From contig JAOHEK010000007.1 of the NCBI GenBank assembly GCA_028097405.1, positions 1-64,000 on the forward strand: DNA of 64,000 nt. The letters run 5' to 3'. Numbering within the stretch: the stretch's first letter is position 1; each line of letters starts with the position of its first letter. The DNA is from Paracoccaceae bacterium (lineage in GTDB: Bacteria; Pseudomonadota; Alphaproteobacteria; Rhodobacterales; Rhodobacteraceae). The notes under the pieces are model-generated. The model ran no database searches. It was not told the origin of the DNA and saw only the letters and a program-made list of their open reading frames with translations. Made by a program: the position numbers and the translations under genes. This document shows positions 24,719 to 34,196 of this stretch, piece by piece.

Positions 24719-26310
24719 GCTGATTGTGTTGAAAAACTCTTCCTTGATCAACGCCCAATTGGCTGATTCAATTCCGTTATTGAAGGGGAGGATTTGCGAT
24801 GATGGGGCCAAGGCAGGAAGCGCAAGCGGCACTGTTCTACGAGTTCTCGTTGGAATATCATGTTCCTCAAGAACACTTTCTGCGGTCGATTGATCGTCAT
24901 CTCGATCTGAGCAGAATCCGAGGACATCTGGCAGATTTCTACAGCCACACGGGGCGTCCGTCGGTTGATCCGGAACTGATGATCCGCATGCTTGTGGTTG
25001 GATACTGTTTTAGCATCCGGTCTGAACGGCGTCTTTGTGAAGAGGTGCATCTGAACCTCGCATATCGGTGGTTTTGTCGTCTTGATCTTTCCGACCGCAT
25101 CCCAGACCACTCGACTTTCAGCAAAAACCGCCATGGTCGTTTTCGTGAAAGCGATTTGCTGCGCCATGTGTTCGAGACGACGGTTGCGCGTTGCATGAAG
25201 GAAGGCTTGGTTGGCGGTCAGGGCTTCGCAGTGGATGCCAGCCTGATCCATTGCCCGGCAGGCGATTACGAAGCAATCTACCGAGAGGGGGCAGATGTGC
25301 AGAAGCATAACTTTAGCAATCCTGAGGATTGGGCCGCTCGCGAGATTGACCCCACTGATGCGCCCCGCGCAGTGCGCGAATATCTCGACACCTTGGATAA
25401 CGAAGCCTTTGGGGCGGCGACAACAGCAAAACCTAAGTTCACTGCGCATGCTGACCCAGCAAGCCAATGGACAGCGGCGCGCAAAGGCCCTGCGTTCTTT
25501 GCGTATTCCGACAATTACCTCATCGATACGGACCACGGCATCATCATGGATGTGGATGCAAGCCGGTCGAATAAGACCGCTGAGGTCGGTGCGATGAGGA
25601 AGATGCTCGACCGGGCCGAAGAGCGTTTCGGCGTGAAGCCCGATTGGATCGCGGCAGATACGGCCTACGGGTCTTCCGACACTCTGGTCTGGCTGACTTT
25701 GAAGCGCCAAATCCTCCCCTTTATCCCAGTCTTCGACAAGGGTGAACGGACCGATAGAACCTTCTCACGCTCTGACTTCACATGGGACGATGAGAACGAC
25801 CGGTACATCTGCCCTGGCGGCAAAGAGATGCGGCATACATGGCGGACCTATTCTGATCCAAAACGGAATGCGCCAGTTTGGAAATCCAGAAACTATCGGG
25901 CACTGAAATCAGACTGCACAGGATGCGAGTTGAAAGCAAAGTGCTGCCCCAACGCTGAAACGCGTTCGGTCCATCGCGACAAATATGAGATCGTCAGAGA
26001 CTTTGCCCGCCAATGCACAGCTTCAGAGTTCAATCCAAAGGCTCAGGCGCGACGCAAGAAGGTCGAGATGCTCTTCGCCCATCTCAAACGCATCCTCGGC
26101 TTAGGTCGGCTCCGATTACGGGGCCCATGCGGCGTTCAAGACGAATTTACGCTCGCAGCCACCGCCCAAAACCTTCGGAAACTAGCCAAGCTCAAGCCAA
26201 TGGTCCCCGCCACCGGATGAAAGGTGATCAGGACTTCCACATCCAAAAGAAATCAAAGCGATAGCTCAAGCCGAAGCGCCAAAATCAGAAAGTTTTTCAA
26301 CGAAATCAGC
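24719..26310 (+). mobile_element. Complete IS1182-type insertion sequence, about 1.59 kb
   Basis: It is bounded by inverted repeats GCTGATTGTGTTGAAAAACT (24719-24738) and, at 26291-26310, AGTTTTTCAACGAAATCAGC. These agree at 18 of 20 positions when one is reversed. One intact transposase gene fills the element. No clear target-site duplication was found: the left flank ends GCTGTGG and the right flank begins TAGAAGCC, and the right tip lies beside a CTAG. The element separates the unrecognised gene from the second LRR gene. Confidence 0.85.
24799..26220 (+). CDS. IS1182/IS5-group DDE transposase
   Basis: A 473-residue transposase. The N-terminal DUF772 domain has SHTGRPSVDPELMIRMLVVG and SERRLCEEVHLNLAYRWFC. 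The DDE catalytic core includes GFAVDASLIHCP, DWIAADTAYGSSDTLVWL and the C-terminal KKVEMLFAHLKRILGLGRLR with the Glu. A Cys-rich patch (CTGCELKAKCCP) precedes the last block. It appears intact and full length, so the element may be active. The start ATG is preceded by GGGGAGG. The long opposite-strand frame in this region is a shadow. Confidence 0.92.
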   Translation: MMGPRQEAQAALFYEFSLEYHVPQEHFLRSIDRHLDLSRIRGHLADFYSHTGRPSVDPELMIRMLVVGYCFSIRSERRLCEEVHLNLAYRWFCRLDLSDRIPDHSTFSKNRHGRFRESDLLRHVFETTVARCMKEGLVGGQGFAVDASLIHCPAGDYEAIYREGADVQKHNFSNPEDWAAREIDPTDAPRAVREYLDTLDNEAFGAATTAKPKFTAHADPASQWTAARKGPAFFAYSDNYLIDTDHGIIMDVDASRSNKTAEVGAMRKMLDRAEERFGVKPDWIAADTAYGSSDTLVWLTLKRQILPFIPVFDKGERTDRTFSRSDFTWDDENDRYICPGGKEMRHTWRTYSDPKRNAPVWKSRNYRALKSDCTGCELKAKCCPNAETRSVHRDKYEIVRDFARQCTASEFNPKAQARRKKVEMLFAHLKRILGLGRLRLRGPCGVQDEFTLAATAQNLRKLAKLKPMVPATG

Positions 26311-26419
26311 TAGAAGCCGACCTTCGCTGCGCTCGGTACCGGTGACCGCTTTGCGGGACAGAACCGACCTTCGGCGCAAGTCCAACAATGTCCGGTCCGG
26401 CCAAACACCGTAGGCAGAC

Positions 26420-27610
26420 CTATCTTGTTTCCATGTACGCAGGCAAACTTTCCTTCGTAAGCATCTTTTGATCATCAACGATGAAAGCTTGTAACGCTGG
26501 CAACTCTAAAAGAGGCGAAAGATCATCTGCTAAGGTATCGTTTAACCACAACCCCTCGACACTTAACATTCCGGCAAGGGGCCTCAGGTCTTGTGCCGGA
26601 ATACGAGATAGGCTGAGTCTCTCGACGCTTGAGAGATTTCGCAATGGCGACAGATCAACAACCATCGTGTCGCTAAGGTCAAGTACTGTGAGGTTGGGAA
26701 ATGAACCACTGCCGAGGGGAGACAAATCCGCCATCGGGTTTTTTCGTAGATCAAGATGTTGAAGTCGGGATTTTCCAGACAGCGCCGCGATATTGGTGAT
26801 ACTTGCGTTTTCGAACAGTACGCGTTCAACGTTTATTGCTGTTTGCAATGCAGAAATGTCGCTTAGCGCACTGCCCGAACCCTGAACATGAACAAGGGAT
26901 GGACCAAGAGAGAGGCCCGTGAGCGACTTAATACTAGAGCCACCGATGTGCAGATGTGTAATCTCAGTGCTAGCACTAAGGGGCGATAGATATTTGATTT
27001 TGTCGCTGACCACAGTCACATTCGTAAGATTGAAGCTGGCGAGTGGTGTTAAGTCATCCACCGCAGTATTTGTAAGCACAATTCGTTTCAGTCTCTCAAG
27101 ACTCTCTATACCAGCAAGGGATTTTAGGTCTGAGTTGATAAGCGCAATGCTTATAAGGTTTTTCATGCTTTCCAGTGGAAGATCGGCGAACGTATCCAGT
27201 GCGTTGTTAAGCCTCAAATCTCTCAGCTCTTCCAAAGAAGCTGCAAAGCTATAGCTGAAAGGCCGGCTATCTTTGAGGTTTAGTGATCTCAGCGACTTGC
27301 CTTGAATATTACTAGCATCAAAGGAACCAAGGTTTTCCAGACTCAACATTTCCAGTTCTGGGAGATTTGCAACAAAGCTTAGGTCAAGTTCGTCCGTAAA
27401 GTCATCAGAACCAATAATAGTTACCCTTGTGATCCAAGGTGCTTTTGCGATTTCATTCAGCGCCACAAGATCGTCAGCACTTCGCATGATGATACCTTGT
27501 CTTGATGGTTTTTGGCATTGGGTGCCAATCTGTATGCAGTCTGCGCTCTGAGCAGCGGCCTGTTGTACAAAACAAAAAATTAGAACAAATATCGACCTTA
27601 AAATTGGCAT
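26420..27610 (-). CDS. Secreted leucine-rich-repeat protein
   Basis: A 396-residue protein with a signal peptide (MPILRSIFVLIFCFVQQAAA ending AQS). Two Cys in CIQIGTQC follow, and then about 13 short leucine-rich repeats of irregular length (LPELEMLSLENLGSFD, LERLKRIVLTNTAVDDLTPL, LTVLDLSDTMVVDLSPLRN, LSLSRIPAQDLRPLAG). It probably acts outside the cytoplasm in protein binding; the target is unknown. Its base composition looks lower in GC than its neighbours, which suggests transfer. It shares the TxVxDLTPL repeat style with the LRR protein at 23.2 kb and lies just beyond the IS1182-type element. Confidence 0.85.
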   Translation of the reverse strand: MPILRSIFVLIFCFVQQAAAQSADCIQIGTQCQKPSRQGIIMRSADDLVALNEIAKAPWITRVTIIGSDDFTDELDLSFVANLPELEMLSLENLGSFDASNIQGKSLRSLNLKDSRPFSYSFAASLEELRDLRLNNALDTFADLPLESMKNLISIALINSDLKSLAGIESLERLKRIVLTNTAVDDLTPLASFNLTNVTVVSDKIKYLSPLSASTEITHLHIGGSSIKSLTGLSLGPSLVHVQGSGSALSDISALQTAINVERVLFENASITNIAALSGKSRLQHLDLRKNPMADLSPLGSGSFPNLTVLDLSDTMVVDLSPLRNLSSVERLSLSRIPAQDLRPLAGMLSVEGLWLNDTLADDLSPLLELPALQAFIVDDQKMLTKESLPAYMETR

Positions 27611-28076
27611 TCTTGGATTCGCTTTTTCCGACTAAGTTGGTTATTGTTCGCCGTAATTACCTGTCAGAAAGAACAGGCGATGCGTTTATCTTGCACCTAA
27701 AAATGGGGCACTTTTAAGGCCCACGGTTAGCCGAAGCAGACTTTGGTGCATCGCAGAAAATTGTTTCTTTGAGCGGCGGTTTCAACCGGACCTTCGTTAC
27801 AGTTGCGAACAGCACGGGGCCTGTCGAACGTCCGCACTCCACCGCGCTCATCACATTCTTGCCGAATACGCTGATCCTGTTCGGCCAGTTCTGGCCGAGC
27901 CATCGCCACCGGCGTTTATCCGCAGGATGGGGGGCAGGGGAATGAGCGAAGCGTGGCGCATCCGCTCCGATTTGCAGGTCGTACATTGTTCGGGGTTTCC
28001 GGGCGGCCTACCTGTTCAGTCGAGGCTTCACAATGAAGCCCGGGCCCCGGGCTCCCTTCAACAGGAGACCAACGAT
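27611..28076. other. 466-base stretch between LRR and EF-hand genes
   Basis: No gene recognised. It starts with an AT-rich part that likely carries the promoter of the minus-strand LRR gene. A GC-richer part follows, with phrases such as CCGGACCTTCGTTACAG that loosely resemble the GACCTTCG sequences at 26314 and 26362 and may be degenerate intergenic repeats. A strong palindrome is at 28036-28052. Confidence 0.4.
28036..28052 (+). repeat. Perfect GC palindrome in the EF-hand leader
   Basis: AGCCCGGG-C-CCCGGGCT: 8-bp arms around one base. It ends 24 bases before the ATG of the EF-hand gene. The near-zero loop favours a protein-binding site or a larger RNA stem-loop opened in the middle over a terminator, and no U-tract follows. 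Confidence 0.6.
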
Positions 28077-28310
28077 ATGACACAGTGGAAGATCATTCTC
28101 GCGACCCTTTTGGGTCTTGGTGCAACGGCTGCGATAGCCGAGGTTCAGGACACGGACGGAGACGGCGTCTATTCTATGGAGGAAGTCAAAGCGACCTATC
28201 CTGACCTGACAGAAGATGTGTTCGCCCAGTTGGACGCCAACGGTGATGGCGCTTTGGACGTGGAAGAACTGGCTGTCGCGCAAAGCGCGGGCATCCTGAA
28301 AGCGGGCTAA
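28077..28310 (+). CDS. Small exported EF-hand protein
   Basis: A 77-residue protein with a signal peptide (MTQWKIILATLLGLGATAAIA) and two EF-hand calcium loops, DTDGDGVYSMEEV and DANGDGALDVEEL, both with Asp/Asn/Gly at the standard ligand positions. It probably binds calcium in the periplasm; partners are unknown. The start was chosen by its signal peptide and the AGGAGA ribosome site nine bases upstream; a longer upstream in-frame reading has neither. A strong GC palindrome lies in the leader. Confidence 0.9.
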   Translation: MTQWKIILATLLGLGATAAIAEVQDTDGDGVYSMEEVKATYPDLTEDVFAQLDANGDGALDVEELAVAQSAGILKAG

Positions 28311-28443
28311 CCCCTCCCGCTGCCCGGGGTCGCTTTCTAATGCCTTCCTACGAAGGCGGCCCCAATTTCCAAGTAAAGACCGACTGCGCTGCCAATTGGT
28401 GGCACAGTCTTAATCGCTATGAGTGTCATGCGTCGTAGGTGGG

Positions 28444-30513
28444 CTAGTTTCCGGGCTTTGATGTCCGATTCTTGCGCCTTGGCGTTTCCATTCCAGCTTT
28501 GGCGATTTGTCTGGCACGGTTCTTCTTGCTTGATGGCTTGCCTGCTGGCGTCTCTGGCTTCCCGGTTGACGCCGGTTTGCCGCCGGCTTTGTCAGGCGAC
28601 TTGCCACCGGTTTTCTCGGGCGGCTTTCCGGTGAATTTGGATTTTGGCTTCGTTTTGCGAGGCTTCCAAGGCTCGGCCTTTGGCGCTTCTGTCTTCGGCT
28701 CTTCGCGATGTTTTGCGGGCGCGCTGCTTTTTGGCTTTGTGCCAGGTTTTGCACCAGGTTTTGAATTGGGTTTTGCATTAGGCTTTGGCTTTTTGGCGCG
28801 CGGGGCCGGGTCATCGTTCCAATCAACTGGTTTGGTGGTTCCGGTTTCTTTGGCCGATGCTGGTGCCTTGTTTTGTGATGCCTTGGGTGCATAGGGTTTC
28901 TTGGTTCTTGGTGTAGGTTTACCTTTGCTGGGGCCGCGATCCAGATTTGGGGCTGCGTCCAATTGCGTAAGCGCGGCACCGTCTTCTAGTTCCATTTTGG
29001 GGCCAACAGCCTTCAGAAATCCTTCAACCGAGCTTTGCTTGATCTCGATAAACGACACCTTGCTTTGAATGCGAATGGCTCCGATGTCTTCGCGGCTGAG
29101 GTTTCCCATCTTGCAGACCATCGGCAGAATGCGACGCGGTTCTGCGGCCGCGGCGTGGCCACCTTCCAGCGTGAACCACGTGCTTGGCCCAAAGGCCGCG
29201 CGTGGTGGCGGGGCGGCCGAAATGTCGGACAGTTCTTCGGGGGCCGAGCGGCGTTCGCGGTACATTCGGATGTAGGCTGCAGCCAGTTGCTCGGCAGTAT
29301 AAGTCGCCGCCAGCTTGTCGACCGCTTCGCGGTTGGAGGCTTCTACCTCGGCGGTCCAATCAGAACTGGACATCATGCGTTCGTCGTCTTTTGCGCTGAC
29401 GTCTTCGGCGGATGGGGCTTCGGCCCATTCGGCTTTCAGCTTGGCCCAAGCCAACAGCCGGTGCGCCTTCTTTTGCGCAGCAGGTGGTACGATCAGCGCG
29501 CTGACACCTTTGCGCCCGGCGCGACCCGTCCGACCCGAGCGGTGCAACAGCGTGTCTTGGTTCGTGGGTAATTCGGCGTGGATCACCAGTTCGAGGTTCG
29601 GCAAATCGATGCCACGCGCGGCCACATCGGTCGCGACGCAGACCCGGGCACGACCGTCGCGCATGGATTGCAATGCGTGGGTACGTTCTTTCTGAGACAA
29701 TTCGCCCGACAGGGCCACGACGGAAAAGCCACGATTGGACAGGCGGGTGGTCAGACGGTTCACCATGGCGCGCGTGTTGCAGAACACGATGGCATTCGGG
29801 GCCTCATAGTACCGCAAGACGTTGATGATCGCGTTTTCCCCATCACGGGCCGAGACCTTCAGCGCGCGGTAATCAATGTCCGCGTGCTGGCTTGCGCCAC
29901 TTGTGGTGGAAATGCGTACAGCGTCTTTCTGATAGCTTTTGGCCAGTTTCGCGATGGTGGCCGGGACCGTGGCCGAGAACATCAGGGTCTGTCGCTTGGT
30001 CGGGGCTTGTTCTAGGATAAATTCTAGGTCTTCGCGAAAGCCTAAGTCCAGCATCTCGTCCGCTTCGTCCAGAACCACGGCTTTCAAGGCGCTAAGGTCG
30101 ATCGAGCCGCGCATGATGTGATCGCGCAAACGCCCCGGTGTCGCGACGACGATATGTGCGCCGCGTGCAAGGGCTCGGCGTTCGTCGCGCATATCCATGC
30201 CGCCGACGGTCGATGCCAGTGTCGCTTTGGCGTGCTCGAACAACCAAGCCAACTCCCGTTTGACTTGCAGGGCAAGCTCGCGCGTTGGAGTGATGACCAA
30301 GGCCAGAGGGGCCGAGGCGCGTTCAAAGGTTTCTGCATCGCCAAATAGGGCCGGTGCGATGGCCAATCCAAAGCCGAGCGTTTTACCGGAGCCGGTCTGT
30401 GCGGACACCAAAAGGTCTTTGCCCGTGACGTCTGGGTCGGTCACGGCCTCTTGCACGGCAGTCAGGGTTGTATACCCTTTGGCTTCAATAGCTTTTGCGA
30501 GAGCCTGCTTCAC
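28444..30513 (-). CDS. DEAD-box RNA helicase with DbpA-like domain and long basic tail
   Basis: A 689-residue ATP-dependent RNA helicase. Motifs are SAQTGSGKT, PTRELALQ, VLDEADEMLDLGF, SATVPATI and HRSGRTGRAGRKG. A DbpA-type RNA-binding domain follows (ILPMVCKMGNLSREDIGAIR, about 470-540). The last 140 residues are a low-complexity Lys/Pro/Ala tail (KPNAKPNSKPGAKPGTKPKS), probably disordered and RNA-binding. It likely helps ribosome assembly or RNA turnover. The family N terminus (KQALAKAIEAKGYTTLTAVQ) is reached from GTG at 30513. A longer frame back to 30660 lacks similarity. Confidence 0.92.
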   Translation of the reverse strand: MKQALAKAIEAKGYTTLTAVQEAVTDPDVTGKDLLVSAQTGSGKTLGFGLAIAPALFGDAETFERASAPLALVITPTRELALQVKRELAWLFEHAKATLASTVGGMDMRDERRALARGAHIVVATPGRLRDHIMRGSIDLSALKAVVLDEADEMLDLGFREDLEFILEQAPTKRQTLMFSATVPATIAKLAKSYQKDAVRISTTSGASQHADIDYRALKVSARDGENAIINVLRYYEAPNAIVFCNTRAMVNRLTTRLSNRGFSVVALSGELSQKERTHALQSMRDGRARVCVATDVAARGIDLPNLELVIHAELPTNQDTLLHRSGRTGRAGRKGVSALIVPPAAQKKAHRLLAWAKLKAEWAEAPSAEDVSAKDDERMMSSSDWTAEVEASNREAVDKLAATYTAEQLAAAYIRMYRERRSAPEELSDISAAPPPRAAFGPSTWFTLEGGHAAAAEPRRILPMVCKMGNLSREDIGAIRIQSKVSFIEIKQSSVEGFLKAVGPKMELEDGAALTQLDAAPNLDRGPSKGKPTPRTKKPYAPKASQNKAPASAKETGTTKPVDWNDDPAPRAKKPKPNAKPNSKPGAKPGTKPKSSAPAKHREEPKTEAPKAEPWKPRKTKPKSKFTGKPPEKTGGKSPDKAGGKPASTGKPETPAGKPSSKKNRARQIAKAGMETPRRKNRTSKPGN

Positions 30514-30686
30514 GTGGTGTCCACTTTCCGAAAAAAACAACGGTGCATGGGGTTCACGCGCCGACAAGAGACCGCGCCTATCGGCTTGCAAGACAGATGT
30601 ATAGACGAACGCGCAAATAAGTTCGGATCCTGCGAGAACTGTGGGGTTTGCGGCAGGCATCGACTGCCCGCCGCATCAGTATGGGT

Positions 30687-31976
30687 TTACGCCAGTGCGC
30701 CGTCGGGCGTGATCCGCGTTTTGCCGCCCAACCATGGCCCCATCCCTTGGGGCAGCACAACGCCACCGTCTGCCGTTTGGCCATTTTCTAGCACTGCAAT
30801 CAAGGCACGTCCGACCGCCAAACCTGATCCGTTCAGCGTGTGGACGAACTGAGGTTTGCCGTCACCGTCGCGAAACCGCGCGTTCATGCGGCGGGCTTGA
30901 AAGGCGCCGCAGGTCGAAACACTTGAAATCTCGCGGTAGGCGTTTTGCCCCGGCAACCAAACCTCGATGTCATAAGTTCGGTGTGCACCAAAGCCCAAAT
31001 CGCCGGTGCATAGCGATACTGTGCGATAAGCCAGACCTAGCCGTTCCAGCATGTCTTCGGCGCAGCGAAGCATCCGTTGCTGTTCTTCTTCCGACGCATC
31101 GGGATGGACCACAGACACCATCTCGACCTTTTCGAACTGGTGCTGGCGCAACATGCCAGAGGTGTCTTTGCCTGCAGAGCCAGCTTCCGAGCGGAAACAC
31201 TGGGTATGCGCACAAAGTCGGATCGGCAAAGCTTTGGCGTCCAATGTGCTTTCGCGGACCGAGTTGGTCAGGGTCACTTCCGACGTCGGAATCAGCCACA
31301 TGCCGTCCGTGGTCTGATAGCTGTCTTCGGCGAACTTCGGCAGTTGGTTGGTGCCGTACATGGCGTCTTCACGCACAAGGACGGGGGTGATCGCTTCGGT
31401 TAGCCCGTTTTCCGTGGTGTGCACGTCTAGCATCATCTGAGCGAGGGCTCGGTGAACCCGTGCGATGGCACCCTTCAGCATAACAAAGCGGCTACCCGAA
31501 AGTTTTGCGGCGGTCTCAAAGTCCATTCCTTGGGTGATGCCCTTGATGTCGTAGTGTTCGACAGGCGTGAAATCGAAGTTTGGAACCTGCCCCCAGGTGT
31601 GGACTTCGATGTTGTCCTCTTCGTCGGCTCCGTTGGGCACATCGTCGTGAGGTGTGTTTGGCAGGCCCAAAAGCAGGTCGCGCAGACGCACATCTTCCGC
31701 CTTTGCTTCGTCCTCAAGCCGCGCGATTTCCGATTTTTTCTCGGCGACCAACGCACGCAGACGTTCGAATTCAGCGTCATCGCCCTTGGCTTTTGCGGCA
31801 CCAACCTCTTTCGAGGCGGAATTCCGCTCAGCCTGAGCCGCCTCGGCTGCGGTGATTTTCGCACGCCGCGCTTCGTCCAAGGCCAAGACCTGTGACGACA
31901 CGCCCGACAGGCCCCGGCGCGCCATTGCGGCGTCAAAGGCATCGGGGTTTTCGCGGATTGCGCGGATGTCGTGCAT
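30687..31976 (-). CDS. serS: Seryl-tRNA synthetase
   Basis: A 429-residue class II synthetase that charges tRNA-Ser with serine. The N-terminal coiled-coil arm that contacts the tRNA covers about residues 28-105 ([20 protein letters not shown]). Motif 2 is [20 protein letters not shown], and motif 3 ([18 protein letters not shown]) is near the end. Translation starts at [18 protein letters not shown] with AGGAGAAG upstream. A 104-codon upstream extension in the same frame is not part of the family. It is divergent from the ppx-like gene. Confidence 0.97.
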   Translation of the reverse strand: MHDIRAIRENPDAFDAAMARRGLSGVSSQVLALDEARRAKITAAEAAQAERNSASKEVGAAKAKGDDAEFERLRALVAEKKSEIARLEDEAKAEDVRLRDLLLGLPNTPHDDVPNGADEEDNIEVHTWGQVPNFDFTPVEHYDIKGITQGMDFETAAKLSGSRFVMLKGAIARVHRALAQMMLDVHTTENGLTEAITPVLVREDAMYGTNQLPKFAEDSYQTTDGMWLIPTSEVTLTNSVRESTLDAKALPIRLCAHTQCFRSEAGSAGKDTSGMLRQHQFEKVEMVSVVHPDASEEEQQRMLRCAEDMLERLGLAYRTVSLCTGDLGFGAHRTYDIEVWLPGQNAYREISSVSTCGAFQARRMNARFRDGDGKPQFVHTLNGSGLAVGRALIAVLENGQTADGGVVLPQGMGPWLGGKTRITPDGALA

Positions 31977-32132
31977 CGGTCTTCTCCTTGGTTGAAGTGT
32001 CTTCGCGCGCGCTCTATCGCGCATTTTGGCCGCCGTGGGAAGATGCCACACTTGTGATGGCGCTGAAGTCCACACTTGCGTGACTTGCAATCCTTCCTTT
32101 ACGCTAGGTTTAACTAGACATCGGAGGGCGAT

Positions 32133-33248
32133 ATGCCGCCCAAGAGTCCAACGGTCGCCAACCCTTTCCCGCGTAAGGTCGTAGAGGGGGTGCCCGACAG
32201 ACCTGATCCAGCCGAGCTTTATGCCGCGCTGGACCTTGGCACGAACTCGTGCCGCATGCTGATTGCCCAGCCGAAGGGCAATCAATTTCATGTTGTGGAT
32301 AGCTTTTCAAAATCAGTGCAATTGGGGCAGGGGCTGGAAGCTTCGGGTCGATTGTCGCGCACAGCGATGCGTCGCACGGTGCAGGCCTTAAAGATTTGCC
32401 GGTCTAAGATTGAAAAGCACAATGTCAAACGTATGCGTCTTGTCGCGACCGAAGCCTGTCGGCGCGCCGAAAATGGCCCCGGATTCTTAGGCAATGTGAT
32501 CCGTGACACAGGGCTAAAGCTTGAGGTCATCAAACCCCAAGAAGAAGCACGGCTGGCGGTGATTTCATGCGCGCCATTGGTATCGCCGCGAACCGATCAG
32601 CTTTTGGTGGTCGATATAGGCGGTGGTTCGACTGAACTGGTCTGGATTGACATGAGCCGCGTGCCCAACATCGAACGCCCACGTGCTTTGATGCGGCTGA
32701 ACACAGGCTTTGCGCCGGATCCGAAATCGCCTTTTCCTGCAGCTCATGTGGTAGACTGGATTTCCGTGCCGCTTGGTGTCGCGACCTTGCGGGATCAGTT
32801 CAACGATGTGGAAAATGATGCAGCCCGTTTTGCCTTGATGAGCTGGCATTTCGAAGAACATCTGTCCGAATTTTCGCCCTATGGCGATGAGCAAACCCGC
32901 GAAGGGTTTCAGATCATCGGAACCTCGGGCACGGTCACAACGGTTGCGGCCAGTCACTTAGGGATCCGGCGGTATGACCGTTCAAAGGTGGATGGGCTTC
33001 GGATGACTTCGGATCAGATCGATAAGGTAATTCGCGATTATTTGGACCTTGGACCCGAGGGGCGCCGCGCCGATCCGCGTATTGGACGTGACCGGCATAC
33101 GCTGATTATGTCAGGGGCGGCGATTTTGCAGGCCTTGCTGAGGGTCTGGCCGACCGACCGGCTAACGGTTGCGGATCGCGGGCTGCGCGAAGGTCTGCTT
33201 TATGCGCAAATGTCGGCCGATGGTGTGCTTGAAGACGGTGTCTACTAA
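32133..33248 (+). CDS. Ppx/GppA family phosphatase (short form)
   Basis: A 371-residue enzyme of the exopolyphosphatase / pppGpp phosphatase family. The actin-like ATPase-fold motifs are [28 protein letters not shown] and [15 protein letters not shown]. It lacks the C-terminal HD domain of the 500-residue E. coli enzymes, as many alphaproteobacterial copies do. Whether polyphosphate or pppGpp is the main substrate is open. ATG has GGAGGGCG upstream. It shares a bidirectional terminator with the converging Bax-inhibitor-type gene. Confidence 0.9.
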   Translation: MPPKSPTVANPFPRKVVEGVPDRPDPAELYAALDLGTNSCRMLIAQPKGNQFHVVDSFSKSVQLGQGLEASGRLSRTAMRRTVQALKICRSKIEKHNVKRMRLVATEACRRAENGPGFLGNVIRDTGLKLEVIKPQEEARLAVISCAPLVSPRTDQLLVVDIGGGSTELVWIDMSRVPNIERPRALMRLNTGFAPDPKSPFPAAHVVDWISVPLGVATLRDQFNDVENDAARFALMSWHFEEHLSEFSPYGDEQTREGFQIIGTSGTVTTVAASHLGIRRYDRSKVDGLRMTSDQIDKVIRDYLDLGPEGRRADPRIGRDRHTLIMSGAAILQALLRVWPTDRLTVADRGLREGLLYAQMSADGVLEDGVY

Positions 33249-33279
33249 GCTTTCGCCATCTGAACAAACCTCAAAAAGA

Positions 33280-33307
33280 AAAGGGCCGGCGCAATGGCCG
33301 ACCCTTT
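33280..33307. terminator. Bidirectional terminator between ppx-like and BI-1 genes
   Basis: AAAGGGCCGGC-GCAATG-GCCGACCCTTT, one mismatch in an 11-bp stem. It has T residues after it on the plus strand and an A-tract before it (Ts on the minus strand). It lies between two converging genes. Confidence 0.85.
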
Positions 33308-33328
33308 GTCTTATCTGGATAGGCGCGA

Positions 33329-34069
33329 TTATTCGCGGCTGCCCATGAACTGTAGCAGGAACATGAACAAGTTGATGAAGTCGAGATAGAGCATCAACGC
33401 GCCCATGATTGCAGACTTGGCCAGCCATTCATCGTCCATCGCGTGGGCGTGGGCCAGATAGTCAGTCTTGATCTTTTGGGTGTCATAGACCGTTAGGCCT
33501 GCGAAAATCAGGATACCGATCACCGAGATTGCGAACTGCATCGCGCTTGAGCCGATGAAAATGTTAATCACCATCGCAATGATCAGGCCGATCAGACCCA
33601 TCATCAGGAATTTACCCATACCCGACAAATCGCGGTTCGTCGTATAACCATATAGGCTAAGGCCTGCGAAACCAGCGGATGTGGCCACGAAGGTTGATGC
33701 GATCGACATGCCTGTGAAGGCTGCAAAGATCCACGCCATCGACAGACCCATGGCCGCTGCAAAGGCGTAAAAGAACGTTTGCGCGCCAGACGCCGACAAC
33801 CGGTTCATCATGCCGCCGAACATGAAAACCATTCCCAACGGCAGGAACATTGCAATCCAGCCAAGGATATTCGGCTGAAGCGTGATCGGGTCACGAAAGA
33901 TCGACAAAAGCGCCGGGCTGGAGCCAACGGCCCAAGCAACGCCTGCTGTCACCAACATGCCCACGGACATGATGCCGTAGACCTTGTTCATATGGGCGCG
34001 GAGGCCTGCGTCAATTTCAGCCGTCCTTACACCCGTCGTTGACCTGCGGATGGTGTCAAACTCAGCCAT
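33329..34069 (-). CDS. Bax inhibitor-1 / YccA family membrane protein
   Basis: A 246-residue protein with about seven membrane helices, including GILIFAGLTVYDTQKIKTDY and the C-terminal LYLDFINLFMFLLQFMG, both hallmarks of the YbhL/YccA family. Members act as calcium-leak channels or modulators of the FtsH protease; the role here is unknown. ATG has TAAGGAG upstream. An 11-bp perfect inverted repeat lies 39 bases upstream of the start and separates it from the DUF1127 gene on the same strand. Confidence 0.95.
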   Translation of the reverse strand: MAEFDTIRRSTTGVRTAEIDAGLRAHMNKVYGIMSVGMLVTAGVAWAVGSSPALLSIFRDPITLQPNILGWIAMFLPLGMVFMFGGMMNRLSASGAQTFFYAFAAAMGLSMAWIFAAFTGMSIASTFVATSAGFAGLSLYGYTTNRDLSGMGKFLMMGLIGLIIAMVINIFIGSSAMQFAISVIGILIFAGLTVYDTQKIKTDYLAHAHAMDDEWLAKSAIMGALMLYLDFINLFMFLLQFMGSRE

Positions 34070-34107
34070 GAATATATGCTCCTTACAGTCTCATAAGATC
34101 GGTACCC

Positions 34108-34140
34108 GACCATTCCTGACTAATATTGGCAGGAATGGTC
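34108..34140 (-). promoter_or_regulatory. Perfect 11-bp inverted repeat upstream of BI-1 gene
   Basis: GACCATTCCTG (34108-34118), an 11-base spacer (ACTAATATTGG), then CAGGAATGGTC (34130-34140). No U-tract follows on either strand, so an operator or a 5' leader stem-loop is more likely than an intrinsic terminator. Confidence 0.6.
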
Positions 34141-34196
34141 AGGTTTTCAACTGTCCGAGGCGGAAAAACGCTGAGTTTCGTTAACGTGTTGTGCCC

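Noticed and set aside
24748-25710. Long minus-strand open frame of 320 codons
   Set aside because: It is fully antisense to the intact IS1182-type transposase, which has recognisable DDE and DUF772 motifs; the antisense product has no family features.
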